DNA of 64,000 nucleotides from Campylobacter fetus subsp. fetus (GTDB lineage Bacteria; Campylobacterota; Campylobacteria; Campylobacterales; Campylobacteraceae): NCBI RefSeq assembly GCF_900475935.1, contig NZ_LS483431.1, positions 1,488,001 to 1,552,000 of the forward strand, read 5' to 3'. Shown piece by piece: positions 11,553 to 20,375 of this stretch (position 1 is its first letter; each line of letters starts with the position of its first letter). The notes under the pieces were generated by a model. It saw only the letters and a program-made list of their open reading frames with translations, ran no database searches and was not told where the DNA came from. The position numbers and the translations under genes were made by a program.

Positions 11553-12313
11553 TGTTCGCCTTTGAATATCGTACCGCCTATTTGATTATTGTCTAGTAAA
11601 AATGCTCTTGCATCACTAAGATCAAATCCGCTAGCTAAAAACATATCTTTTTTATTGTCCATCAAAAACTTAGCGGCCAAAAGCTTTGTTGTAATGCCGC
11701 CTGTACCATGCTTGCTTCCAGTATCGCTAGTTTTATTTAGCTCTTCATCGCTTAAATTAGTGACTAGATGACGGATTTTTGCGTTTTTATTTTCTCTTGG
11801 ATCTCTATCGTAATAACCATCGATATCGCTTAATATAACTAGCAAATCGGCGTTAAAATAAAACGAAACGGCACTTGAAAGTCTATCGTTATCACCATAA
11901 ACTATCTCGCTGATAGCGATAGCATCATTTTCATTTACGATAGGTATGATACCGTTTTTCAAAAGACCATTTATAACATTTAGTGCGTGATTTGTCTTTT
12001 TTCTCGAGTCAAAGTCGCCAGCACTAAGTAAAAGCTGAGCAGCTTGTTTACCAAATTTAGCCAAAGCCCTACTATAAATTTCCATTAAATACGGTTGTCC
12101 TATAGCAGAGAGAATTTGCTTATTAACAACAGTAGTTCTTGGGATATCAAGCTTTGTTTGACCCGTACTTATAGCACCAGAACTTACCAAAATCACTTCA
12201 TATTTTAAGCTTAAATCATATAAAAATTCGCATAAACTAGCTACTCTTTTTTCGCTTATACTATGCTCGTCGCTGATCACGTGAGAGCCTACTTTTATAA
12301 CCACTCTTTTCAT
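11549..12313 (-). CDS. proB: Glutamate 5-kinase, short form
   Basis: First enzyme of proline synthesis: phosphorylates glutamate (254 aa). The amino-acid kinase domain is complete: VIKVGSHVI at the start, LVSSGAISTG, VNENDAIAISEIVYGDNDRL and GTGGITTKLLAAK near 204. The C-terminal PUA domain of the E. coli enzyme is absent, as is usual in Campylobacter. proC, the last step of the pathway, is at 43.9 kb in this window. Confidence 0.95.
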   Translation of the reverse strand: MKRVVIKVGSHVISDEHSISEKRVASLCEFLYDLSLKYEVILVSSGAISTGQTKLDIPRTTVVNKQILSAIGQPYLMEIYSRALAKFGKQAAQLLLSAGDFDSRKKTNHALNVINGLLKNGIIPIVNENDAIAISEIVYGDNDRLSSAVSFYFNADLLVILSDIDGYYDRDPRENKNAKIRHLVTNLSDEELNKTSDTGSKHGTGGITTKLLAAKFLMDNKKDMFLASGFDLSDARAFLLDNNQIGGTIFKGEQ

Positions 12314-12415
12314 AAAGAAATCGCCTTTAAATTTAAAAATAAATTTGATGATTATACTATTTTGCTACTTAAACTCAGATATTAACGTAGATAGATAAGA
12401 TTAAGGTATTTGAAG

Positions 12416-12448
12416 AAGTGTCTTTGTCGCACTTTTGAAAAGACACTT
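12416..12448 (-). terminator. Possible hairpin downstream of obg
   Basis: Inverted repeat AAGTGTCTTT (12416-12425) and AAAGACACTT (12439-12448) with a 13-base loop, 32 bases after the obg stop. No long T-run follows on the minus strand, so termination is uncertain. Confidence 0.35.
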
Positions 12449-12479
12449 TAATGATTTTTGAGATATCTAACGACTGAAA

Positions 12480-13514
12480 TTAATTTTCGCCTTTTAAAAT
12501 TTCCAAAAGTCCGAATTTAAGCTCTTTTAAGCCATCTCCGGCGACGCTTGATATAGGAAGTACGAAAAACGGCTTTTGGCGGTCGTATTCATAAATATCT
12601 TGTTTTTTATCAAATTTAAATTCATTTAAAAACTCTTCTATCTTTTCATCAGCGTCTACTGCAGCATCAAGCCTTGTTAAAGCTATAGCAAAATCTCTTT
12701 TTGCCAAATTCGGCGAAAACTTCAAAACTTCACTTTTTAGGGTTTCAAACTGCTCTTTAAGCGAACGATAATTTGCCAAATCTATCATATAAAGCAAGAC
12801 TTTTGTTCTTTCTATATGTTTTAAAAACTGTATTCCAAGTCCTTTTCCGTCGCTTGCGCCTTCTATGATGCCCGGAATATCTGCCATGATAAATCCGCTG
12901 AACTCATCAACTTCTACAAGTCCTAGTTTTGGCGTAAGAGTTGTAAATTCATAATTTGCGATCTGTGGTTTTGCGTTTGATATACTTGAGATGAGAGTTG
13001 ATTTGCCAACATTTGGAAATCCTACAAGCCCTACGTCTGCTATGAGTTTTAGCTCTAAACGTATGTTTCTTGTCTCGCCTGGAAGTCCTGGTTGAGCTTT
13101 AGTCGGAGCTTGATTTACGCTTGTTTTAAAATGAACGTTTCCAAGCCCACCTTTTCCGCCGCTCAAAAATAACTCTTTTTGTCCTTCGCTAATCAAATCA
13201 AGCAAAAGCTCATTACTATCGGCGTCATAAACTGCAGTTCCTGGAGGAACTATAAGCTCGAGATTATCTCCTTTTTTTCCTGTCATATTTCTAGGAAGCC
13301 CGGGTACGCCGTTTGCAGCTTTCATAGCTCTTTTGCCTTTGTAGTTGGCTAGAGTGTGAGTATTGTTATCTACTATAAAATAAACATCTCCGCCGTTTCC
13401 GCCATCTCCGCCATCAGGTCCGCCTAGCGGAACATGTTTTTCACGGCGAAAACTAGCACATCCCGGACCGCCTTTACCGCTACTTACACTAAAACTTGCA
13501 CTATCTACAAACAT
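12480..13514 (-). CDS. obgE: Obg GTPase (ribosome assembly)
   Basis: Large-subunit assembly GTPase (344 aa). The N-terminal Gly-rich Obg fold spans about residues 1-158 ([21 protein letters not shown]). The G domain follows with G1 GFPNVGKS at 165-172, G3 [10 protein letters not shown] and a G4 TRLD motif. There is little C-terminal extension. It follows rplU-rpmA, the classic Obg neighbourhood, but is separated from them by a terminator-like hairpin. Confidence 0.97.
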   Translation of the reverse strand: MFVDSASFSVSSGKGGPGCASFRREKHVPLGGPDGGDGGNGGDVYFIVDNNTHTLANYKGKRAMKAANGVPGLPRNMTGKKGDNLELIVPPGTAVYDADSNELLLDLISEGQKELFLSGGKGGLGNVHFKTSVNQAPTKAQPGLPGETRNIRLELKLIADVGLVGFPNVGKSTLISSISNAKPQIANYEFTTLTPKLGLVEVDEFSGFIMADIPGIIEGASDGKGLGIQFLKHIERTKVLLYMIDLANYRSLKEQFETLKSEVLKFSPNLAKRDFAIALTRLDAAVDADEKIEEFLNEFKFDKKQDIYEYDRQKPFFVLPISSVAGDGLKELKFGLLEILKGEN

Positions 13515-13576
13515 ATGATTATCCTTATATTTAGGAGAAATTATAATAAAAAATTGCTGAAATTAAAATAGGAGAA

Positions 13577-13596
13577 ATAGCCCAAAAAAGGGCTAT
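13577..13596 (-). terminator. Terminator after rplU-rpmA
   Basis: Stem ATAGCCC/GGGCTAT (13577-13583 with 13590-13596) with a six-base loop, starting four bases after the rpmA stop and followed on the minus strand by TTCTCC. It probably gives partial termination between rpmA and obg. Confidence 0.65.
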
Positions 13597-13599
13597 GAA

Positions 13600-13857
13600 T
13601 TAAGCTGCTGGATAGACAGAAACTTTTTTTCTATCTTTGTCTTTTCTTTCAAATTTAACAAAACCGTCAACAAGGGCAAATATAGTATGATCTCTTCCGA
13701 TACCTACGTTATTTCCCGGATGAGTTGCAGTCCCTCTTTGACGAATAATAATATTTCCAGCTCTTACAAACTCGCCACCGAATTTTTTAACACCTAAGCG
13801 ACGACCTATACTATCACGGTTATTTTGGGTTGAACCTTGACCTTTTTTATGTGCCAT
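13600..13857 (-). CDS. rpmA: 50S ribosomal protein L27
   Basis: Ribosomal protein bL27 (85 aa), whose N-terminal tail reaches the peptidyl-transferase centre. The start [20 protein letters not shown] is the family signature. No Firmicutes-type N-terminal pre-sequence is present. It lies 10 bases after rplU with a strong AAGGAG site. Confidence 0.98.
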   Translation of the reverse strand: MAHKKGQGSTQNNRDSIGRRLGVKKFGGEFVRAGNIIIRQRGTATHPGNNVGIGRDHTIFALVDGFVKFERKDKDRKKVSVYPAA

Positions 13858-13867
13858 ACTTTACTCC

Positions 13868-14176
13868 TTAGGCTTTTATACTTGTAACTTTAACGCGAGT
13901 ATATTGTCTTCTAAAACCGCGTTTTAATTTTGAGTCTTTACGTCTGCGTTTTTTATAGATAACAACTTTTTTATCTTTGCCTTCGCCGACTACTTCTAAG
14001 ACAACTTTTGCACCCTTTATAAACGGCGCACCTACCTTTAAACTACCGTCATTGACTGCTAAAACTTCGTCAATTTCGACATTTGACTTTGCTTCGGCTT
14101 CAAAATGATCTAAATTTAGGAAGTCGCCTTCGCTAACTTTATACTGTTTTCCGCCGTGTTTGATAATCGCGTACAT
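13868..14176 (-). CDS. rplU: 50S ribosomal protein L21
   Basis: Ribosomal protein bL21 (102 aa). It starts [20 protein letters not shown] and ends with the Arg/Lys-rich [20 protein letters not shown] block. ATG at 14174-14176 is chosen over a TTG one codon upstream because AAGGAT is correctly spaced. A TATAAT on the minus strand at 14272-14277 would place the transcript start roughly 90 bases upstream. Confidence 0.97.
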
Positions 14177-14271
14177 CAAACTATCCTTTATAAATTTGGT
14201 AGACCAAAAAGCATTTCTAAGATTAAAAAAATATAGAAAATTTTGGGAGCTGATTTGGCTATGGAATGTGG

Positions 14272-14277
14272 ATTATA
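14272..14277 (-). promoter_or_regulatory. Likely -10 element for rplU-rpmA
   Basis: Minus-strand TATAAT in AT-rich sequence about 95 bases before the rplU start. Campylobacter sigma-70 promoters rely mainly on the -10 box, and no clear -35 is seen. Confidence 0.45.
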
Positions 14278-14356
14278 CTCAAATTTATATAAAATTTAGT
14301 TGAATTTATGCAAGATATGGATTGTAAATATAAAATATGTTGTGATAAAGTGTAAG

Positions 14357-14379
14357 AAGTCCCATTTAAAATGGGACTT
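14357..14379 (-). terminator. Terminator after the cytochrome c peroxidase gene
   Basis: Near-perfect inverted repeat AAGTCCCATTT / AAATGGGACTT (14357-14367 and 14369-14379), five bases after the stop of the peroxidase gene and in the gap before rplU. It is a strong hairpin, although the T-run after it is short. Confidence 0.65.
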
Positions 14380-14384
14380 AAAAA

Positions 14385-15419
14385 TTATAGCTCAGGTTTT
14401 GGAGTTTTTTCTGTGCTTTTTGGGAACATTGGATAAACAACTTTTGGTTTGTCACCAGTTAAAGCGTTTAAGAATGTAACTATACTAGTTGCTTCTGCAT
14501 CAGTTATCTCTATACCAAGTTGAACGCTACCCATAGTTTTAACAGCGTCCTCAAGTTTCCATATAGCACCATTGTGAAAATATGGAGCAGTTTCTGCTAC
14601 ATTTCTTAAAGTAGGAGTTTTAACCATACCGTTTGCATCACCTTTGAAGTCGCCTATATTTGCGAATTGATATTTTCCAGCTACTTCAAATGCTTGCATA
14701 GAACCACCAAGATTTACTCCTGTATGGCAAGCAGAACAGCCTTTATCTAAGAATAATTTAAGACCAGCTTTTTCAGCTTTTGTTAAAGCTTTTGTATCGC
14801 CTTTTATAAATTTGTCGAATCTTGATGGAGTAAGAAGAGTTCTTTCAAAACTAGCTATAGAATCAGCTATATTATCAAAAGTTACGCCGCTATCGCCATA
14901 TATCTTTTTAAACTCAGCTACATACTCAGGTAAAGATGCAATTCTTTCAACTGCAAGTGCCGCTGGAGTAGCCATCTCTGGCTCAGCTTCGATTGGTCCT
15001 TTTGCTTGATCAACTAAAGTCATAGCACGACCATCCCAAAATTGAGTTGTGTTTAATACTGAGTTATAAACAGTTGGAGAGTTTAAATGATGTGGGTTTA
15101 CAGTCCATTTATGACCAACCGCAGCAGCTATGCCATCAGTACCGCCAAGCCCTAGGTTATGGCATGTATTACAGCTAATGATACCGCTTTTTGACAAACG
15201 CGGCTCAAGATATAACTTTTTACCTAATTCTGCTTTAGCGTCTGTATATTTATTTGGTTCAACGCCTATCTCTTTAAGCATAGCATCAACTTGTTTTTGA
15301 TCAGATGGCAAAGCTACCAATCCTGCATTTTTTGCTTCTTTTAATAAATCAGCATCACTAATAGCAAACATTGAGCTTGCAACCAATAAAGAACTTAAAA
15401 CTAAAAATGAACCTTTCAT
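14385..15419 (-). CDS. Di-haem cytochrome c peroxidase
   Basis: Periplasmic enzyme reducing hydrogen peroxide with electrons from cytochrome c. The signal peptide MKGSFLVLSSLLVASSMFA is at residues 1-19. Two haem c sites are present: CNTCH (residues 83-87) and CSACH (about 230). MauG/CcpA-type sequence such as TPTLRNVAETAPYFHNGA near the C-terminus is intact. An upstream ATG would add 12 residues; I chose 15417-15419 because AAGGAGACGAACAT precedes it. The length, 344 aa, fits. Campylobacter usually have two such paralogues, so the exact orthologue is not assigned. Confidence 0.93.
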   Translation of the reverse strand: MKGSFLVLSSLLVASSMFAISDADLLKEAKNAGLVALPSDQKQVDAMLKEIGVEPNKYTDAKAELGKKLYLEPRLSKSGIISCNTCHNLGLGGTDGIAAAVGHKWTVNPHHLNSPTVYNSVLNTTQFWDGRAMTLVDQAKGPIEAEPEMATPAALAVERIASLPEYVAEFKKIYGDSGVTFDNIADSIASFERTLLTPSRFDKFIKGDTKALTKAEKAGLKLFLDKGCSACHTGVNLGGSMQAFEVAGKYQFANIGDFKGDANGMVKTPTLRNVAETAPYFHNGAIWKLEDAVKTMGSVQLGIEITDAEATSIVTFLNALTGDKPKVVYPMFPKSTEKTPKPEL

Positions 15420-15780
15420 ATGTTCGTCTCCTTTAAGCGATAAAATATAACTCAAATGTTATAGTAACTAAAATTAAATTGAAATAAATTTTATTGAATT
15501 TAAAATATTATCAGCTAAGTATAACTAGCCGTTTTTTCTACTATTATAATTTTTACTTATGAATTTTAAGATATTTTTTATCTTTTACTAAACTATTATC
15601 GGCAATTTAATAGAAAGTAAATTTTATATAATTAAATTTTCTAATATTAACAGAAATTACAAAAAATACTAAATTTAAAATATTTTTACGATAAATTTAT
15701 TAAATTTAGAAATCAATCTGATGGTAAATTTGAAATATTGTATTACATAGTAGTTTTAATATAAGAAAATATTAATAGAA
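15420..15780. other. Long AT-rich intergenic region
   Basis: About 360 bases between the peroxidase gene and the fdh terminator hold no credible ORF or RNA gene that I can see. The sequence is extremely AT-rich with many TAAATTT words. The right part of a minus-strand promoter for the peroxidase probably lies within the first 60 bases (CTATAACAT near 15455-15465). Confidence 0.5.
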
Positions 15781-15812
15781 TTGCCAGTTATTAACAAAAG
15801 TTAATCTGGCAA
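15781..15812 (-). terminator. Terminator of the formate dehydrogenase operon
   Basis: Two-part hairpin: TTGCCAG (15781-15787) pairs with CTGGCAA (15806-15812), and TTAAC pairs with GTTAA inside, around an AAAA loop. It starts 16 bases after the fdhB stop, so no fdhC is co-transcribed downstream. Confidence 0.65.
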
Positions 15813-15827
15813 ATTCTATAAATTTAA

Positions 15828-16382
15828 TCAAATATTTGCATTTTTTATAAGTACTCTTTTGCGATAAATATTTGAAACCTCAGTTGCATCGCCGACCAAA
15901 AGAGCGTTTGTAGAACAAACTGCGGCACACATAGGTACCTTGCCTTCGGCAATTCGGTTTTGACCGTAGAGATGACGCTCGGCTTCACTGTTTGTCTCCT
16001 CAGGACCTCCAGCACACATTGTGCATTTATCCATCTCACCTTTGATACCAAAAGCACCGTCGCGTGGAAATTGAGGAGCACCAAATGGACAAGCATATAA
16101 GCAGTATCCACAGCCTATACATTTATTCTTATCATGAAGAACTATTCCATCGGCTCTTATGTAAAAGCAGCTCACTGGACAAACTTGAGCACAAGGTGCA
16201 TCAGTACAGTGCTGACAAGCAATCGTACTTGATACCTCTTTTCCTTCTATGCCGTCATTTACCGTGATAACTTTTCGGCGATTTATTCCGACTGGAACTT
16301 CATGAGCCGAACTACAAGCAACTTGACAAGCAAAACAGCTTATACACCTATTTTTATCTACATAAAATTTCATTCTTGCCAT
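15828..16382 (-). CDS. fdhB: Formate dehydrogenase iron-sulfur subunit
   Basis: Electron-transfer beta subunit (184 aa) with four Cys clusters for four [4Fe-4S] centres: CISCFACQVAC (about residues 13-23), CQHCTDAPCAQVC, CIGCGYCLYAC (about 88-98) and CTMC...CAAVC. No C-terminal membrane helix is visible, unlike E. coli FdnH, so it should bind peripherally. It directly follows fdhA (gap 14 bases). The cytochrome b subunit gene fdhC and fdhD, expected next, are not here because a hairpin and the peroxidase gene follow. Confidence 0.93.
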   Translation of the reverse strand: MARMKFYVDKNRCISCFACQVACSSAHEVPVGINRRKVITVNDGIEGKEVSSTIACQHCTDAPCAQVCPVSCFYIRADGIVLHDKNKCIGCGYCLYACPFGAPQFPRDGAFGIKGEMDKCTMCAGGPEETNSEAERHLYGQNRIAEGKVPMCAAVCSTNALLVGDATEVSNIYRKRVLIKNANI

Positions 16383-16396
16383 ACTATCTCCTTAGC

Positions 16397-19354
16397 TCAT
16401 TTTTCATCGAAAAACGCTGTTTTAAATGTGCTTTGATCACTTGCACGCTCTAATCTACAAAGTCCGGCATTAAACTCGGAAATTTGAGTAACGATGTCAA
16501 ATCCATAATTAGTGATAGTATTTGAGCTCTCGCCTATAGTATATGGCTTAGTACCCTCCGGATATCTAGCACTTAGATCTACTCCTTGCATAACTCCAGC
16601 AAAGTTATACGGAAGACAAATTCTATCAGGTGTTACACTATGAGAATGGATGCATTTTACTTTTATCTTTGTACCCTGGGGGCTATGTATCCACATCATT
16701 TCTCCATCTTGTATGCCATATTTCAAAGCAAGTTCCGGATTTACGTGAGCAAACATTTCTGGCGTTATATGAGCTAAATATTTACTAGTTCTTTCTATCA
16801 TACCGGCACCACTTAAATTTACTAAACGCATTGAGCTTATAATAGTTGGAAAATCTTTACTCCAATCTTGCGCTTTTTGCTCGCTTTCGAATTTAGTAGA
16901 AACTCTGAAATTTTTAGCTTGATCACCGAAAGTAGGATATTTTTCAACTAAATCTTTGCGCGGAGAGTGGATCGGCTCTCTATGCTTTGGATACTGATCT
17001 ATAAATTCCCACACTATAGCTCTTGCTTTTGCATTTCCGCAAGGGCTTACGCCCGCTTCTTCGCATTTTTTAGCAATTATACCACTATAATCCATATTCC
17101 AACCGCTACCCATTTTAGCTTTTTCTTCTTCGCTCAAAGTAATACCCAAAACTTTTTCTATGTTATCTTTGGTAATTTGCGGATATCCGCCTTTTACTTT
17201 TGAGCCAGGAATAGTTATAGAATCATCTGCTAATTGACTTACGCCATTATGCTCAAGTCCAAAACGGTTTCTAAATCCCATACCGCCTTTCCATACAGGT
17301 TTTGTCACGTCATAAAGCACTGGACTTCCAGGATGATTTTTATTCCAACAAGGCCATGGAAGACCGTAATACTCACCTGCTACAGGACTGCCCGGTTTTC
17401 CCATAAGAGTGTCTGGATCAAAATTTATCCAGTTTTCTTGATGCTTTTTGAGGCGATCTGCAGTACGACCGTTGTTGCCGATACTTTGAGTAGTTCTTGC
17501 TATCTCGTTTGTAGCATCATCAGGCCATACGAAGCTATCTTTTACTTTTTTAAGCTCTCCGTCTACAACATCCATCATCATACCTTTTACGTACTCATCA
17601 TAAAAACCGAATTTTTTAGCAAAAAGCATCATTACTTCTTGATCTTCTTTTGACTCGTAAATCGGAGGTATAACTTGACTTCTCCACTGAGCTGAACGAT
17701 TTGTGGCACTAACATATCCGCTACTTTCAAACTGAGTTGCAGCAGGCAATATATATACTCCATCTTTTCTATCGCTCAAAATTGCGACTTCATTTACAAA
17801 CGGTTCTACGACAACAAGCATATCAAGCTTATCTATAGCCTCTTTTATCTTAGTAAGGTGAGCCATAGAAGTGATACCAGTGCCTTGCACCCAAAGAACT
17901 CTTAAATTTCCGCTTGAAAATGTATTTTCTTCTTTTAAAACACCTTGCCACCATTTTGAAAGAGAGTAACCTTTTTCGTTTCTCCAGTTTCTATCTTCTG
18001 GGGTTTTTGGATCATGATAAAAATACTCTTTAAATTTAGTTCCCTCAACATCATCGCCTAACTTTTCTCTAGGTTCTTTTACGCTAGTTGCAAAACGTTT
18101 TATAAATTTATCATAATCTTGCCCCCAACCTTTACAGAAATGTTTCCATGCAGCATCGCCCAAGCCATAATACCCAGGAAGAGAATCCGCAAGGTTGTTC
18201 ATATCGGTCGCACCTTGAACATTATCGTGACCACGGATAATATTGCATCCGCCACCGGCTTTGCCTACATTTCCTAATATCAGTTGCAAAAGTGCATAAA
18301 TTCTAGTATTTGAACTTCCCACCGAGTGCTGAGTTACGCCTAAAGCCCATGCTAAAGTCGCGGGTTTTGTCGTAGCAAAAACTCTAGTTATCTCTATGAG
18401 CTGCTCTGCTGGAATTCCAGTAACATTCTCAGTCTCTTGCGGAGTCCAATGTTCGGCTTCTTTTCTTATCTCATCAACTGCGTAAGAGCGAGTTTTTATA
18501 AACTCCTTATCCTCCCAGCCGTTTTTAAATATTAAATGAAGCATTCCATAAGCAAATGCTATATCTGTTCCTGGTCTAAGTCTTACGAAATAATCAGCCT
18601 TTGCGGCAGATTTTGTATAAACAGGATCAACTACGATAAGTTTGCAGTTATTTCTATCTTTTGCTTGAAGCATATGCTTAAAGCCAATAGGATTTGCAAC
18701 TGCCGAGTTTGCTCCGATCAAAAGTATTGCTTTTGAATTTGCTGTCACATCGCCAAAGTGATTCGTCATCGCGCCATAACCCCAAGTATTGGCCACACCG
18801 GCCACTGTTGCGCTATGTCAAATACGTGCTACGTGATCTATATTATTCGTTCCCCAAAAAGCTGCAAATTTTCTAAAGTAAAATGCTTGCTCATTGCTAA
18901 ATTTAGCCGAACCCAAAAACTCAACACAGTCTGGTCCGTCTTCTTTTCTAATCTCAAGAAGCTTATCGCCGATCTCATTGATAGCAGTTTCCCAGCTGAT
19001 TCTTTCCCATTTACCATTTACTTTTTTCATCGGGTACTTTACACGCTGTTTTGACTTCGTAAGATCTATTTGATCAATACCCTTACAGCAATGGCTACCT
19101 TGAGATATAGGATGATCTATCGCCATATCTTGTCTTATCCAAACGCCATCTTTTACCTCAGCTTCTATACCACAACCAGCTGAACATATAGTACAGATAG
19201 TGCGAACTTTTTTTGAGCCGGGAAATGGGTTTTTTATCTCTTCGTTTGTAGCGGTTCTTAATGTCTCATTCTCTTTACCAAACGCCATAGTGCTTCCAGC
19301 ACCAAGAGCAGCAAGCTTTAAGAATGAGCGTCTACCTATGTGAGCTTCACTCAT
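16397..19354 (-). CDS. fdhA: Formate dehydrogenase catalytic subunit, selenocysteine-containing
   Basis: Periplasmic molybdenum/tungsten formate dehydrogenase alpha subunit, 985 residues when the UGA at 18818-18820 is read as selenocysteine (residue 179). The two open halves are in the same frame, and the junction reads HVARI-U-HSATVAGVANTWG, the conserved active-site motif of Sec-FdhA. The N-terminus has a Tat leader (GRRSFLKLAALGAG, residues 7-20). A [4Fe-4S] motif follows at about C54, C57, C61, C90. The C-terminal molybdopterin-binding domain includes NPELALKYGIQDGEMMWIHS. selA and selB lie 3 kb away. Annotators often split this gene wrongly at the UGA. Confidence 0.96.
18790..18820 (-). 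promoter_or_regulatory. Sec codon UGA with bacterial SECIS hairpin
   Basis: On the minus strand the UGA (18818-18820) is followed 13 bases later by a stem TGGCC/GGCCA (18800-18804 with 18790-18794) closing a five-base loop GGTGT. Distance and a G/T-rich loop fit the apical bulge-loop that SelB recognises in E. coli fdhF-type SECIS elements. The hairpin lies within the coding sequence. Confidence 0.75.
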
Positions 19355-19364
19355 TTTAAGCCTT

Positions 19365-19568
19365 TCAATACGCTATTTTGTAAAATTTTTCCCAAGCTTC
19401 ACTTTTGTAGTAAAGCACCTCTTTTTTCTTTGTTTTACCGCTTACAACGCCATTTTGATTTGATTCGTTGTATTCTTTAGAAGCAAAAGCTCCTGTGGCG
19501 GCTACTCCTACACCAGCTATTGCGCCTACTTGCAAAGCTTTTTTAAGAAATTCTCTTCTGTTTTTCAA
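19365..19568 (-). CDS. Small Tat-leader protein of the formate dehydrogenase locus
   Basis: A 67-residue protein with twin-arginine leader NRREFLKKALQVGAIAGVG followed by a short Lys-rich tail. It matches in size and position the 'formate dehydrogenase region TAT target' family, whose function is unknown. The ATG at 19584-19586 lies upstream of an AAGGAG sequence. The TTG at 19566-19568, five bases after that site, is the better start. Ten bases separate it from fdhA. Confidence 0.8.
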   Translation of the reverse strand: MKNRREFLKKALQVGAIAGVGVAATGAFASKEYNESNQNGVVSGKTKKKEVLYYKSEAWEKFYKIAY

Positions 19569-19584
19569 AGCAACTCCTTGTATC

Positions 19585-19608
19585 ATAAGTAAAATATATT
19601 TTACTTAT
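19585..19608. promoter_or_regulatory. 24-bp perfect palindrome before the fdh genes
   Basis: ATAAGTAAAATA followed by its exact reverse complement TATTTTACTTAT, just upstream of the ribosome-binding site of the Tat-leader gene. It may be an operator for a dimeric regulator or simply AT-rich mRNA structure. The regulator is unknown. Confidence 0.45.
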
Positions 19609-19697
19609 TTGTTTTATTCTACTTTAAAGAGTATCAAAATCGAATAATAAGTTAATACTAATAATTTAAATTTATTTAAGTTTCAAAATATATAAAT

Positions 19698-20375
19698 TTA
19701 TATCTTAGTAAATTCGTCCCACATAACCTTGCTTTTTGGAGTTGCCATTTTAGTTTGAAATGGTTTTTTATGTAAAGACTCTTCGGCTATACTTTTTTCA
19801 AATTTAGGAGCTTTAAATCCTAAAATAGCACGTTCAAGACTAATAAAATTTATATAAATATTAGCATAAGATCTAAAAAAATCTGCAGCTTCATGTTCTT
19901 TTGTCATCTTCGCAAACTCATCAGAAAAGTCATTTATCAAAGTTTCAAAAAGCTCTCTTGAGAGAGCTAAATTATTTTTTAATATTGTAGCCATTAACTT
20001 GAAAATAAAGCCCAAATAATCCTCAGAGCAGCTGCACTTATTCGTATCTCTTCTAAAATTGCTTCTTTTTAAGATTTCTATAACTTTCAAACGCTTATTG
20101 CCATCATCTCTTCCCTCATCATAAAAGCTAGCACTTAGAGGAATATTTGTATAACTAAGATCAAATAAAACAGAATTTTGCTCTTTTTTAAACTCATCAA
20201 AACTAAATTTAATAATATTTGCAAAATCAACATCATTTGATGGATCTATAGGACTTTTAGCAAGGTAAATGGCTTGTTCTATAAACTCTTCATAACGTTT
20301 TCTATCTTCACTGTAAAATAGCGGATAAGATAAAAATTCATAATAATAACTTCTTCCAATATCTAAATCGCTCAT
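19698..20375 (-). CDS. TorD-like molybdoenzyme chaperone
   Basis: All-helical protein of 225 residues in the position occupied by TorD/DmsD-type chaperones in Campylobacter fdh loci. Such proteins bind Tat leaders and help insert the molybdenum cofactor, so FdhA is the expected client. Features: LGFIFKLMATILKN (about 121-134) and the acidic helix EHEAADFFRSYANIYINF (about 159-176). Sequence identity to characterised TorD is low by eye, so the call rests partly on context. It overlaps the polyferredoxin gene by four bases. Confidence 0.75.
   Translation of the reverse strand: MSDLDIGRSYYYEFLSYPLFYSEDRKRYEEFIEQAIYLAKSPIDPSNDVDFANIIKFSFDEFKKEQNSVLFDLSYTNIPLSASFYDEGRDDGNKRLKVIEILKRSNFRRDTNKCSCSEDYLGFIFKLMATILKNNLALSRELFETLINDFSDEFAKMTKEHEAADFFRSYANIYINFISLERAILGFKAPKFEKSIAEESLHKKPFQTKMATPKSKVMWDEFTKI

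Noticed and set aside
15420-15827. Possible small RNA or tRNA in the long gap
   Set aside because: Only AT-rich sequence and one terminator hairpin are visible; no cloverleaf or conserved RNA motif.
17234-17653. 139-codon plus-strand ORF inside fdhA
   Set aside because: Antisense shadow of a conserved coding region, no ribosome-binding site and no recognisable protein features.
16397-18805. A separate formate dehydrogenase gene starting at 18805, with the upstream part as a truncated gene
   Set aside because: Both parts are in the same frame around a single UGA inside the Sec active-site motif, with a SECIS hairpin and selAB nearby; it is one selenoprotein gene.
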